The notes: a model not told the origin generated them from the sequence alone. Numbered from the stretch's first letter, positions 35,707-44,508 are shown. The stretch is 64,000 nucleotides of DNA from an uncultured Prolixibacteraceae bacterium (GCA_903834475.1 CAILJH010000062.1:1-64000), one strand, 5' to 3'. Numbers and translations are program-made.

Positions 35707-36684
35707 TCATTTCAGTTTATCTTCGATGATCATCCCCAAAACATCACCTAATTTTCGGTCCATGGCTGCAATTTGCTGCGGAACGAAGCTGGTGGAGGTC
35801 ATGCCGGGGGTGGTATTGACTTCGAGAAAATAAAATTCATTGTCTTTCAGGATATAATCGATGCGGACAATTCCGGAGCAATCACACAAATCATAGATGC
35901 GTGATGAGAGTTGCTGTACTTTTTGAGTCAGCTCAGGTGAAATGCGTGCAGGAGTAATTTCATCGGTTTTTCCGGCAGTATATTTGGCTTCGAAATCGAA
36001 AAACTCGTTTTGCGGAATGACTTCAGTGACCGGGAAAATCAGTTCCTGATCAGAAAGTTTGACCAGACCACAGGTGAATTCTTTTCCGTCGATAAACTGT
36101 TCGATCAGGATGTCTGCGCTTTCAGTCATGGCATGTTTCAATGCATCTAAAAGTTGATCTTTCTCCTTTACTTTAGTTACCCCGAAGCTTGATCCGCCGG
36201 CATTTGGTTTTACAAACAAGGGCAAGCCAAGCTCTGCAATGAGCTGATCCGCATCCGCGTGATCGCCCTTGAACAAGCGAACCGATTTAGCCATCGGAAC
36301 ATTGAAATTCCGGAGGTAATTGCTGCAAAAATATTTATTGAAAGTAAGCGCAGAAGAATAGACACCACAGGTGGAGTAGGGGATTTTCACCATATCGAGA
36401 TAGCCCTGTAGTTTACCATCTTCGCCGGGAGTTCCATGAATAGTGATGTAAGCAAAATCGAAGTTGACTCTTTTGCCATTCCGGATAAACGAAAAATCGC
36501 CTTTATCAATCGGAGTAAATGGTTCATCGTTTTCAAAAACAACCCATTCCAGGCCTTTCATCTGGACTTTCCAAACATTGTATTTGGCAGGATCAATTGA
36601 CTGAAATACATTGATGCTGCTTTTGACCGAAATCACAAATTCGGATGAGTCACCTCCATAAACAACTGCAATATTCTTCTTCAT
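35707..36684 (-). CDS. ddl: D-alanine--D-alanine ligase
   Basis: 325 residues from MKKNIAVVYGGDSSE; the frame extends 10 residues to 36714, but that extra text is derived from the flanking inverted repeat. ATP-grasp fold: IHGTPGEDGKLQGYL, KPNAGGSSFGV (glycine loop), and FLEVNTTPGMTSTSFVPQ (metal and substrate residues). It joins two D-alanines for peptidoglycan precursors. In related genomes ddl directly follows rluD; here the repeat-bounded GxxExxY cassette lies between them. Confidence 0.94.
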   Translation of the reverse strand: MKKNIAVVYGGDSSEFVISVKSSINVFQSIDPAKYNVWKVQMKGLEWVVFENDEPFTPIDKGDFSFIRNGKRVNFDFAYITIHGTPGEDGKLQGYLDMVKIPYSTCGVYSSALTFNKYFCSNYLRNFNVPMAKSVRLFKGDHADADQLIAELGLPLFVKPNAGGSSFGVTKVKEKDQLLDALKHAMTESADILIEQFIDGKEFTCGLVKLSDQELIFPVTEVIPQNEFFDFEAKYTAGKTDEITPARISPELTQKVQQLSSRIYDLCDCSGIVRIDYILKDNEFYFLEVNTTPGMTSTSFVPQQIAAMDRKLGDVLGMIIEDKLK

Positions 36685-36694
36685 TTTTAATAAG

Positions 36695-36718
36695 TTTTGA
36701 ACCACATAGAACACATAG
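36695..36718. repeat. inverted repeat, left end of the GxxExxY cassette
   Basis: TTTT then GAACCACATAGAACACATAG. Its reverse complement occurs at 37154-37177 with one mismatch in 24. Unit CACATAG is repeated within the arm. Confidence 0.85.
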
Positions 36719-36719
36719 T

Positions 36720-37133
36720 TTATTCTATAGGCAGTTTTCTGAAATATTCCGTAACAAATGTTTGTTGACCATCTTTAAATAAATTCAAACAATTGAAATT
36801 GATTAATATACCCTTGGGCTTTTTTAAAAGTTTCAGGTAAGATAATAATTGAGCTTCATGAATTGGCAATATCACATCGACTGTTTTTAATTCAACTACA
36901 ATCAGATTATTCACCAATAAATCGAACCTGAGTTCACATACTAAGTCTAAACCCCTAAAATTCAGAGGAACTGATTGCTGTCCGACAACAGTATATCCAT
37001 TCTGGATTAATAGATGAGCCAGGCACTTTTCGTAAATACTTTCCAGTAACCCAGGACCAAGTTCCTTATGAACCTCAATGGCGTAACCAATAATTGCCCG
37101 ACTTAATGTGTTAACATCCTTTTGAGTGGTCAT
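36720..37133 (-). CDS. GxxExxY protein (PD-(D/E)XK nuclease-like)
   Basis: 137 residues. Family motif GPGLLESIY with Gly28, Glu31, Tyr34, and a PD-(D/E)XK-like triad Asp71 (FDLLV), Glu81 and Lys83 (VVELK). No characterised activity; family members occur in many copies per genome in Bacteroidota, Planctomycetota and cyanobacteria. It lies in the same orientation as rluD and ddl and separates them, enclosed by 24-bp inverted repeats. Nuclease function is inference from the fold. Confidence 0.9.
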   Translation of the reverse strand: MTTQKDVNTLSRAIIGYAIEVHKELGPGLLESIYEKCLAHLLIQNGYTVVGQQSVPLNFRGLDLVCELRFDLLVNNLIVVELKTVDVILPIHEAQLLSYLKLLKKPKGILINFNCLNLFKDGQQTFVTEYFRKLPIE

Positions 37134-37153
37134 AAATTACTAAAATAAATTTT

Positions 37154-37177
37154 CTATGTGTCCTATGTGGTTCAAAA
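37154..37177. repeat. inverted repeat, right end of the GxxExxY cassette
   Basis: CTATGTGTCCTATGTGGTTC then AAAA. It is the reverse complement of 36695-36718 apart from one base and begins directly after the rluD stop codon. Confidence 0.85.
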
Positions 37178-38239
37178 TTATTCGTTTATCCGGTTACTCA
37201 GGTAATTCCGCCATTTTACAATCACATTGGCCAGATCATCCGGAAGTGCCGATTCGAATATCATTTCTTCGCCGGTTACCGGATGCACAAAACCCAGCAT
37301 TTGAGCATGCAGCGCCTGTCGTGGAATCATTTCAAAACAATTGGCAACAAATTGCTTGTATTTGGTGAATGTTGTTCCTTTGAGAATGCGGTCGCCACCG
37401 TAATTGTCGTCGTTAAACAGCGGATGTCCAATGTGTTTCATGTGCACCCTGATCTGGTGTGTCCGTCCGGTTTCCAGGCGACATTCAACCAGATTCACAT
37501 ATCCAAGCCGTTCGATGACTTTGTAATGTGTAACCGCAGGTTTCCCATAATCTTCGTCAGGGAAAACGGTAAAGACCTGCCTGTTTTTCAGGCTTCGGCC
37601 AATATTTCCTGTAATGGTTCCTTCGTTATTTTCCATGTCCCCCCACACCAGGGCAACGTATCTGCGCTTGGTCGTTTTTTCGAAAAACTGAAGTGACAGT
37701 TTTACCTTGGCTTCAATAGTTTTAGCAACAACCAGCAAGCCTGAAGTGTTCTTGTCAATCCGGTGGATGAGTCCCGGACGCGGATCGTCGGAATTGAAAA
37801 GCGGAAGTCCCTTGAAATGAAAAGCCAATGCATTAACCAGTGTTCCGGAGTAATTTCCGTGACCGGGATGGACAACCAATCCGGCAGGTTTATTGACAAC
37901 CATCACATCATCATCTTCATAGACAATATTTAAAGGAATGTCCTCTGCGATTATTTTAAGTTCGCGACGTGGATAATCCATCATGATCGAGATTTCATCT
38001 CCCGGTTTAACTTTGTAACTCGATTTTACGGCCTGTTTGTTAACCAGGATATTTCCCGCATCAGCAGCTGATTGAAGTCGGCTTCGGGTAGCATTCAGCA
38101 GGCGGTTCGAAAGAAATTTGTCGATCCGAAGCAAGGATTGCCCGGCATCAACAATTATGTTGTGATGTTCAAACAGGGCGCCGTCTTCGGTCTCTTCAAG
38201 TTCTTCAAATTCGTCAATCAATTCGTTTTCGTCTATCAT
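37178..38239 (-). CDS. rluD: 23S rRNA pseudouridine synthase RluD family
   Basis: 353 residues. Acidic N-terminal extension (~1-30), S4 RNA-binding domain (~35-95, LRIDKFLSNRLLNATRSRLQ) and RluA-type catalytic domain with Asp162 in HRIDKNTSGLLVVAK. Makes pseudouridines in helix 69 of 23S rRNA if orthologous to RluD. The start abuts the PASTA gene stop with no gap, so translation is coupled. Confidence 0.92.
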   Translation of the reverse strand: MIDENELIDEFEELEETEDGALFEHHNIIVDAGQSLLRIDKFLSNRLLNATRSRLQSAADAGNILVNKQAVKSSYKVKPGDEISIMMDYPRRELKIIAEDIPLNIVYEDDDVMVVNKPAGLVVHPGHGNYSGTLVNALAFHFKGLPLFNSDDPRPGLIHRIDKNTSGLLVVAKTIEAKVKLSLQFFEKTTKRRYVALVWGDMENNEGTITGNIGRSLKNRQVFTVFPDEDYGKPAVTHYKVIERLGYVNLVECRLETGRTHQIRVHMKHIGHPLFNDDNYGGDRILKGTTFTKYKQFVANCFEMIPRQALHAQMLGFVHPVTGEEMIFESALPDDLANVIVKWRNYLSNRINE

Positions 38240-39064
38240 TTAGAAAAATGAGTTTTCAGGTTTTTCTGCTTCAGGTTTTTCCTGAAGTTTGGATGGATCA
38301 AGCGTAAGGAAGATGTCGATTGCTGTTCCGCGGGCAACTTCAAAAACTTCGGCAGGATCCGGAGTTTGTTTCCAAATTAATCCTTTAATCTTTTGGTCTT
38401 CAGAAGTGAACGATTCGTCATAGGTAATGTTTCCGACATTAAGGAAAGCTTCGCCAATTGCAAGCCGGGCTTCGGCGATATTCCTTCCGAACAAGGTAGG
38501 AACCTCGCTGGTTTCGCCATTACTTGTGCTTCCAAGGATCAGATCAACAACCGATCCTTTGGGTGTCATTTCGCCTACACGAACTGTTCGCCCATCGATT
38601 TTTTGTTCGAGCACAAGATTTGGGAACTCGGAAGTGATGTATTCTATTTTGCCTGCAATCAATCCTGAACTTTCAATCAGGTTGATGGCTTGCCGGTATG
38701 AAATATCGGTCAGTTGGGGCATTGATATTTTTACCTGGCTGATTGCACTTAAAGTGACCAGGATGTTTCGGTTTTGCTTCACCTTCATACCCGGTTTTGG
38801 AAACTGATCCAAAACGGTTCCTGGTGCAACCTCATGAGAATAAACCGAATCGCGTATCTGAAACCTTAAATCGAGTTTGTTAAGAATGGAAGTCACTTCC
38901 TGACTGGTTTTTCCTCTCAGATCCGGAATCTCTACCGAATCGCCATGATTGGTGTAAAACCGCAGGACGATCATATTCACAACAATCAGGAAAATTGTAA
39001 TTCCAACAACTGCAATTGCATTGTTCTTGAAGGTTTTACTTTTAAAAAATTCTTTCAGGGTCAT
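38240..39064 (-). CDS. PASTA-domain membrane protein
   Basis: 274 residues. Short cytoplasmic N-terminus (FKSKTFKNN), one membrane helix (~15-33), then three PASTA domains (~40-110, 112-185, 190-260; EIPDLRGKTSQEVTSIL, MPQLTDISYRQAINLIESSG, EVPTLFGRNIAEARLAIG). PASTA domains bind peptidoglycan stems, but here there is no kinase domain. First gene of the PASTA-rluD-(GxxExxY)-ddl operon. Confidence 0.9.
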   Translation of the reverse strand: MTLKEFFKSKTFKNNAIAVVGITIFLIVVNMIVLRFYTNHGDSVEIPDLRGKTSQEVTSILNKLDLRFQIRDSVYSHEVAPGTVLDQFPKPGMKVKQNRNILVTLSAISQVKISMPQLTDISYRQAINLIESSGLIAGKIEYITSEFPNLVLEQKIDGRTVRVGEMTPKGSVVDLILGSTSNGETSEVPTLFGRNIAEARLAIGEAFLNVGNITYDESFTSEDQKIKGLIWKQTPDPAEVFEVARGTAIDIFLTLDPSKLQEKPEAEKPENSFF

Positions 39065-39096
39065 GCGTTATAATTCAAAAATTCTTTGGATGAACA

Positions 39097-39104
39097 CAAA
39101 AGTA
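39097..39104 (-). promoter_or_regulatory. candidate promoter of the PASTA-rluD-ddl operon (TACTTTTG)
   Basis: CAAAAGTA on the plus strand, 32 bp before the PASTA gene start on the minus strand. Confidence 0.45.
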
Positions 39105-39204
39105 GTTTAAAAATCAGCAGGTAGGATTCCTCTTGAGGAGAATCGCAGTAAAAACGAATTTTCTACAAGCAAATCCTATTAATAAAATGAATCGATGAAG
39201 GATT

Positions 39205-39243
39205 TAAAAACACAAAAAGGTAAAGAAATATATTCTTTACCTT
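39205..39243 (-). terminator. rpmH terminator
   Basis: AAGGTAAAGAA (39217-39227) pairs perfectly with TTCTTTACCTT (39233-39243); on the minus strand the stem is followed by TTTGTGTTTTT. Confidence 0.8.
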
Positions 39244-39274
39244 CTGTATATTTTAGAAACCCGAAAGTTTTCGA

Positions 39275-39433
39275 CTATTTTTTGTGTCTTGGTTCGTCAG
39301 AAACTGTCAGTTTTTTTCTTCCTTTTGCACGACGTGCCTTCAGAACTTTACGGCCACTGGCTGTTGACATCCGTTCTCTGAATCCGTGTTTGTTCGTTCT
39401 TTTTTTGTTTGATGGCTGAAATGTCCTTTTCAT
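39275..39433 (-). CDS. rpmH: 50S ribosomal protein L34
   Basis: 52 residues reading [52 protein letters not shown]: the full L34 signature (KRTFQPS...KHGFRxRM.T..GR.VLxxRR.KGRK). Very basic; binds 23S rRNA. The C-terminal seven or so residues are longer than in E. coli, as in Bacteroidota. It has its own promoter and terminator. rnpA and dnaA, often adjacent in other phyla, are absent. Confidence 0.97.
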   Translation of the reverse strand: MKRTFQPSNKKRTNKHGFRERMSTASGRKVLKARRAKGRKKLTVSDEPRHKK

Positions 39434-39477
39434 CAGTATGTCTTTTTAATTGTATTTTTCGTTTTTATTTCGGTCTG

Positions 39478-39507
39478 CAAAAATAGTCCTTTTTTAATAT
39501 TCTGCAA
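39478..39507 (-). promoter_or_regulatory. rpmH promoter
   Basis: Minus strand: TTG (39507-39505), 19-bp spacer, TATTTTTG (39485-39478), 44 bp before the start. Full match to the consensus. Confidence 0.6.
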
Positions 39508-39614
39508 ATCAATCGTGCCTTTATTTCATGTGAAATTAATTTATTTTCAATTGTCCCATGGAACTCGTCATTAACGCTATGGGAAAAACCTGAGTTATAT
39601 TGTTGCGACTCGTT

Positions 39615-40244
39615 TCATTTATTTTTCACAGCCAGGTGAATCAGCCTTTTTGTTTCAAAAAATTCTTCCTGAAAATAGTTCTGAAGATCATAGACTTTTA
39701 CTTGTTGACCGAATGAACTGATTTCTTCTTCAAAATCGCCACCTTTTAAATAGATGATGCCGTTAGGTAAATCATTGTTGTTTTGCTTCGAAACCTTGGA
39801 TTGTACCATGGAAACGAAGCGAGGAAACGCTGTCACCGCACGGCTCACCACAAAATCGAATTTTTGAGATACCTCTTCCACCCGGATATGTTCGGCTTTT
39901 ATATTTTGAAGATTTAATGCATTGGCAATTTCGTTCACCACTTTAATCTTTTTTCCGATGGAGTCGACAAGCAGGAAAGTGGTTTCAGGAAAGAAAATCG
40001 CCAGCGGAATTCCCGGAAAACCTCCGCCTGTGCCAACGTCCAGCACTCTGGTTCCGGGTTTAAATTGAATAAACCGGGCAATGGCCAGTGAATGAAGGAC
40101 GTGCCGTTCATAAAGCTGTTCAATGTCTTTTCTCGAAACAACATTAATTCGGGTATTCCATTCATCGTACAATGAACCTAACTGGCCAAACTGTTTGATT
40201 TGCTGATCGGAAAGGTCAGCAAAGTATTTTGTAATAACTTCCAT
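39615..40244 (-). CDS. rsmG: 16S rRNA (guanine527-N7)-methyltransferase
   Basis: 209 residues. SAM-binding motif I VLDVGTGGGFPGIPLAI near 68-84, and VVSRAVTAF and the family's early YDEWNTRINVVSRKD motif. Methylates G527 of 16S rRNA. Follows the ECF sigma gene on the same strand after 17 bp, so probably co-transcribed with it and the glycosyltransferase gene further upstream. Confidence 0.94.
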   Translation of the reverse strand: MEVITKYFADLSDQQIKQFGQLGSLYDEWNTRINVVSRKDIEQLYERHVLHSLAIARFIQFKPGTRVLDVGTGGGFPGIPLAIFFPETTFLLVDSIGKKIKVVNEIANALNLQNIKAEHIRVEEVSQKFDFVVSRAVTAFPRFVSMVQSKVSKQNNNDLPNGIIYLKGGDFEEEISSFGQQVKVYDLQNYFQEEFFETKRLIHLAVKNK

Positions 40245-40261
40245 TCGTGATTGGGGATAAA

Positions 40262-40873
40262 CTATTGCTCGTGCACGTCAATTTCGGTCGATTCAATCAT
40301 ATTGAAGAGCATTTCGCGGGCTCTGAAAAGTTGTGCCTTTACAGTTCCGAGGGGCAAATGTAGTTCTTTTGCAATTTCTTCGTACGAATATTCCCTGAAA
40401 TAACGAAGTTCAACCAGTATGCGGTATCGGGGTTTTAAACGGTGAACAATTTTTCGCATCAAAACGGCACGTTGAATCCGAATCAACTTTTCTTCAGGAT
40501 CTGGCTCGGTTGAGCGCAGTTTTACTGGCGTCTCGCCGTCTCCGTTTTCCTGATTGTTTTCAATCGAAACAAATACTCCGTGTCGTTTCCGGAGAAAATC
40601 GATGCAGTTATTGGTTGCAATCTTAAACAGCCAGGTGCTGAAAGCAAAATTCGGTGAATACTGATGCAAACTTTTGAAGGCTTTTCCGAACGCTTCAAGG
40701 GTTAAATCTTCAGCATCGTTTTTATTATTCACCATTTTAAGCAGCATAAAATAAATTGCATCCTTATATCGGCTCATCAGTTTGGCAAAAGCTTTCTCGT
40801 CACCGGTTAGTGCCGTTTGTACCAGTAAATAATCATACTGAGCTTTGTCCGATAATTGTGGATTTAGTTCCAT
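40262..40873 (-). CDS. ECF-type RNA polymerase sigma factor
   Basis: 203 residues from the Met of MELNPQLSDKAQYDYLLV; a longer frame to 40918 would overlap the glycosyltransferase gene by 55 bp, while this start overlaps by 10. Region 2 (YKDAIYFMLLKMVNNKNDAEDLTLEAF...FSTWLFKIATNN) and region 4 (YSYEEIAKELHLPLGTVKAQLFRARE) are both clear. No adjacent anti-sigma gene, so it may belong to the broadly conserved, always-on ECF group found beside rsmG. Confidence 0.9.
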   Translation of the reverse strand: MELNPQLSDKAQYDYLLVQTALTGDEKAFAKLMSRYKDAIYFMLLKMVNNKNDAEDLTLEAFGKAFKSLHQYSPNFAFSTWLFKIATNNCIDFLRKRHGVFVSIENNQENGDGETPVKLRSTEPDPEEKLIRIQRAVLMRKIVHRLKPRYRILVELRYFREYSYEEIAKELHLPLGTVKAQLFRAREMLFNMIESTEIDVHEQ

Positions 40874-42000
40874 CTGCTTCTGCGGTGAATAATGTACATC
40901 GACCAAATAAACCACCAATTAATAAATGGTTTGATTAATATGTACACAAACGAAGATACGAATATTTTTCGTTCGTTCAATCGATTTAACAACATCCTGA
41001 TGATAATTAATTGAAGAATTATAAAGATCAGAGGCAGAACGAGAAAGGTGATCCAGTATTCAGGATGAAGAATAATCAGGGTAGCTGTCAGTCCCGGTAA
41101 AAGTATGCGGGTAAAATCGTCCGTAAAAAGGCTGATTTTTTTTATCCAGGCCAAACTTTGCCTGATTTGAACTCCTTTTTTCAACAGTTTAAGGTGATCG
41201 CCCCGGTCGTCTTCAATATTTTCGCGGATAGCCAATTCCGGATTGGTTGTAATTTTCACATTTTCTTTTTTAAAATTCTCGTTGAAAATCAGTTCAAGGT
41301 TGGCGAAATTACGGTTCAGCTTCTGTCTGAATCCCTGCGTTTCGAAGTATAAGGTTTTTTTAAAAAGAACATTGTTTTCGTTGAATACAAAGGGTTCCCC
41401 GGCCACGGTCCATGCTCCGCTGATCATGAATTGATTGAACCTTTCGAGACGGCAAAGCAGATTCCGGAATCCTTTGGCCCGTTCGATGTTGGTATAGGCA
41501 ATCACTGCTTCGGTTTCAGGAGCAATTAAACTGTTTAGTCTGGCCAGCCAAACCGGATTTATTCCGCCTGAAAAGGATGTCAGTAACAGAATCCATGGAG
41601 AAGATGCTCCTTTTAAACCGATATTTATGGCTTGCTTTCCGGAAAAACGGATTTCCTGGTTTAGACTGGTAACTTTGAGCTTGGGGTTTGTTTCGGCAAG
41701 AACATTCAGGATTTCGTAAGTATTGTCTTCGGAATTTTCGTTAATAACCAGCAGTTGATAATCCTGGAACTCCTGTTCGTTAAAATTATTCAGTATTTCC
41801 CTGATTCGTTCTTCCTCATTTCTTACCGGTACAATAATGGTCACCTGATTTGAATTTTCGGCTGAAGGACTATCCTTGTGCCGAGCGAGTTTCAGGTAAT
41901 GACTGAGCAAATAATAAATCTGGATTAAAAATACCAATGATGCTGAAGCTAACAGCACCAGGTCGCTGATAGTGAGAATCTGAAAGTTAATAATCTTCAC
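40864..42000 (-). CDS. membrane glycosyltransferase, family 2-like
   Basis: 378 residues. N-terminal membrane helix (~10-32), GT-A domain (VTIIVPVRNEEERIREIL near 53-70; LLVINENSEDNTYEIL), and two C-terminal helices (~300-355). The acceptor-binding D-x-D region is not obvious and one usual QxxRW motif is absent, so activity may be altered. Acceptor unknown, probably envelope glycolipid or polysaccharide. Confidence 0.8.
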   Translation of the reverse strand: MKIINFQILTISDLVLLASASLVFLIQIYYLLSHYLKLARHKDSPSAENSNQVTIIVPVRNEEERIREILNNFNEQEFQDYQLLVINENSEDNTYEILNVLAETNPKLKVTSLNQEIRFSGKQAINIGLKGASSPWILLLTSFSGGINPVWLARLNSLIAPETEAVIAYTNIERAKGFRNLLCRLERFNQFMISGAWTVAGEPFVFNENNVLFKKTLYFETQGFRQKLNRNFANLELIFNENFKKENVKITTNPELAIRENIEDDRGDHLKLLKKGVQIRQSLAWIKKISLFTDDFTRILLPGLTATLIILHPEYWITFLVLPLIFIILQLIIIRMLLNRLNERKIFVSSFVYILIKPFINWWFIWSMYIIHRRSRWN

Positions 42001-42047
42001 TTTGGAATTGCTAAATTAATTGATGGTTGTTGATATTTTGATCGCGG

Positions 42048-42055
42048 CAAAATTA
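42048..42055 (-). promoter_or_regulatory. candidate promoter of the glycosyltransferase/sigma/rsmG operon (TAATTTTG)
   Basis: CAAAATTA on the plus strand, 47 bp before the gene start on the minus strand. Confidence 0.4.
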
Positions 42056-42142
42056 ATAAACCTGACGGTTTTATCCTTCCAATTTTTAATTAGATTTAAC
42101 AGTTGTCTTTTTGTTGTTTCCCTGTCGTTCCACTTTTATGCC

Positions 42143-42150
42143 TATCTTTG
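42143..42150 (+). promoter_or_regulatory. candidate tgt promoter (TATCTTTG)
   Basis: TAnnTTTG match 22 bp before the chosen tgt start; it lies inside the longer frame from 42020, which argues against that longer start. Confidence 0.45.
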
Positions 42151-42172
42151 GGCACTCAAAAAAAATCGGTTC

Positions 42173-43303
42173 ATGCAATTTGATTTAAAACATACCGCTG
42201 AAGGCAGCAAAGCAAGGGCAGGTTTTATCACCACTGACCACGGGACAATTGAAACGCCCATCTTCATGCCTGTTGGCACTGCCGGTTCGGTGAAAGGGAT
42301 ACACAAAAGAGATTTGAAAGACGATATCGGTGTTCAGATTATTCTTGGAAATACCTACCATTTGTACCTTCGGCCGGGTTTACCAATCATTGAAGGAGCC
42401 GGCGGAATTCATAAGTTCAATGGCTGGGATGGACCAATCTTGACCGACAGCGGTGGCTATCAGGTGTTTTCGCTGGGAGATATCCGGAAATTAAGCGAAG
42501 AAGGTGCCAAATTTCAGTCGCATATTGACGGTTCTGCACATTTATTCACTCCTGAAAATGTAATTGACACCCAGCGCACGATTGGTGCCGACATCATGAT
42601 GGCATTTGATGAATGTACACCCGGAGATGCCGAATATGAATATGCACGGAAATCGATGGAGATGACCCAACGCTGGCTCGACCGCTGCTTTAATCAGTTT
42701 GAAAAAACATCACCCAAATATGGCTATTCACAATCGCTTTTTCCGATAGTTCAGGGAGCTGTTTATCCCGAACTGCGTGCGATTGCTGCTCAAAATGTAT
42801 TGCAATATCATAGCGATGGTTATGCTATCGGAGGTCTTTCAGTGGGAGAATCTGAAAAAGATATGTATGCCATGATTGAAGTTGTGAATGAAATACTTCC
42901 GGAGAATAAACCACGTTATCTGATGGGAGTGGGAACTCCGGTCAATATTCTGGAAGGAATTGACCGCGGTATTGATATGTTCGACTGTGTGATGCCCACG
43001 CGCAACGGGCGCAACGGAATGCTCTTCACAAAAAAAGGAGTCATGAACATGCGCAATAAAAAATGGGCCGATGATTTTTCTCCGGTTGATCCCGAAGGAA
43101 CCTCGTTTGTGGACCATCATTATTCCAGAGCATTTCTGCGCCATCTGGTTATCTCGGGTGAAATGCTCGGTGCCCAAATTGCAAGTCAGCATAACCTGGC
43201 TTTCTATCTCTGGCTGGTAAAAGAAGCCCGGAGACAAATTCTGAATAATTCGTTTAAAGGCTGGAAAGAAGAGATGGTTCAGCAACTTTCAGTACGATTA
43301 TAA
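42173..43303 (+). CDS. tgt: tRNA-guanine transglycosylase without zinc cysteines
   Basis: 376 residues from MQFDLKHTAEGSKARAG. Active-site DSGGYQVFSL (Asp92) and nucleophile Asp271 in FDCVMPTRNGRNG are intact. The region that carries CxCxxC in E. coli Tgt reads SPVDPEGTSFVDHHYSRAF with no cysteine; only the His of SQHNLAF (His340) remains. The enzyme exchanges G34 for preQ1 in Asp, Asn, His and Tyr tRNAs. lptG follows after 11 bp. Confidence 0.92.
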   Translation: MQFDLKHTAEGSKARAGFITTDHGTIETPIFMPVGTAGSVKGIHKRDLKDDIGVQIILGNTYHLYLRPGLPIIEGAGGIHKFNGWDGPILTDSGGYQVFSLGDIRKLSEEGAKFQSHIDGSAHLFTPENVIDTQRTIGADIMMAFDECTPGDAEYEYARKSMEMTQRWLDRCFNQFEKTSPKYGYSQSLFPIVQGAVYPELRAIAAQNVLQYHSDGYAIGGLSVGESEKDMYAMIEVVNEILPENKPRYLMGVGTPVNILEGIDRGIDMFDCVMPTRNGRNGMLFTKKGVMNMRNKKWADDFSPVDPEGTSFVDHHYSRAFLRHLVISGEMLGAQIASQHNLAFYLWLVKEARRQILNNSFKGWKEEMVQQLSVRL

Positions 43304-43314
43304 ACCCTTGATTT

Positions 43315-44391
43315 ATGCTGCGTAAAATTGATTTCTATATCATTAAAAAATTTCTGGGGACGTTCTTCTACTCTATTGCATTAATCATCAGTATTTCGAT
43401 CGTTTTTGATATCTCCGAAAAAATTGATGATTTTTTATCCAAAGATGTTGCCCTGAAGTCGATTGTATTTGATTATTACATCAATTTCATGCCCTACTTT
43501 GCAAATTTGTTTAGCGGGCTCTTTACTTTCATTTCAGTCATCTATTTCACTTCAAAACTTGCCTACAATACCGAAATCATTGCGATTTTAAGCAGCGGAG
43601 TTTCTTTTAACAGGTTGATGCGTCCATACCTGGTTGGTGCTTCAGTCATTGTTTTGTTTTCGTATATGCTTGGAAACTATGTGATTCCACCAGCCAATAA
43701 GAAAAGGGTCGAATTTACGAATATGTATATCGGAACCCGGAAAGCAGGTACCGAGCGAAATATTCACCGGCAGATTGAGCCCGGAATCTTTGTGTACATC
43801 GATTCATATAATGCATCAAATGATGTTGGGTATAAATTTACGGTAGAAAAATTTGTCGATAAAAAGCTGGTTTCCAAGTTGTCATCAGACTATATCAAAT
43901 GGGACCGGGAAAAGAAGAAATGGACTATTCACAATTATTCAGTTAGAAACATTAATGGTTACACTGAAAAAATCAACACGGGAGCTGAAATTGATACCAC
44001 ATTAAATATGGTTCCGGAAGATTATCAGGTGGTCGAAAATATAGTGGAAACGATGACTTTACCGGCATTGAATGAATCAATCGATAATTTGAAGCTTCGT
44101 GGAGTAAACACCATCGATTATGAAATTGAGAAGCATAAGCGACGTTCGCAACCATTTTCCGCATTTATCCTAACCATAATTGGTATGTCTCTTGCATCGA
44201 GGAAAATCAAAGGAGGCATTGGTTTTCATCTGGGCCTGGGGCTACTTCTAAGTTTTTCATACATTCTGTTTATGCAGGTTACTACCGTTTTTGCTACAAG
44301 CGGGCTGCTCTTGCCATGGCAGGCCATGTGGATACCAAATATTATTTATGGAGGACTTGCTTTCTACTTGTATAAAAGGGCTGCGAGGTAA
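43315..44391 (+). CDS. LptF/LptG-family LPS export permease
   Basis: 358 residues. Six membrane helices in the YjgP/YjgQ order (three near 12-115, three near 290-355) around a periplasmic beta-jellyroll (~125-270). Opening LRKIDFYIIKKFLGTFFYS and helix LAYNTEIIAILSSGVSFNRLMRP are family signatures. With LptB (5774-6496) it forms the LPS extraction pump. Bacteroidota usually have two such permeases; only one is here. Confidence 0.9.
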   Translation: MLRKIDFYIIKKFLGTFFYSIALIISISIVFDISEKIDDFLSKDVALKSIVFDYYINFMPYFANLFSGLFTFISVIYFTSKLAYNTEIIAILSSGVSFNRLMRPYLVGASVIVLFSYMLGNYVIPPANKKRVEFTNMYIGTRKAGTERNIHRQIEPGIFVYIDSYNASNDVGYKFTVEKFVDKKLVSKLSSDYIKWDREKKKWTIHNYSVRNINGYTEKINTGAEIDTTLNMVPEDYQVVENIVETMTLPALNESIDNLKLRGVNTIDYEIEKHKRRSQPFSAFILTIIGMSLASRKIKGGIGFHLGLGLLLSFSYILFMQVTTVFATSGLLLPWQAMWIPNIIYGGLAFYLYKRAAR

Positions 44392-44500
44392 GGATTAAAA
44401 ATCAAACTATGCATAGGATAGTTCAAAAGCAAATAAAACAGTTACTGGTTCAAATTACTTGTAAATGTTTTATAAAACATGTCAGGCAATAAAAAAATGA

Positions 44501-44508
44501 TAATTTTG
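44501..44508 (+). promoter_or_regulatory. candidate promoter of the carboxyltransferase operon (TAATTTTG)
   Basis: TAnnTTTG match 83 bp before the start. A perfect 12-bp palindrome GTTTTATAAAAC at 44467-44478 sits just upstream where a regulator could bind. Confidence 0.4.

Noticed and set aside
39434-39614. Possible replication origin near rpmH/rsmG
   Set aside because: rpmH and rsmG often lie near oriC, but there is no dnaA, no rnpA and no cluster of DnaA boxes here.
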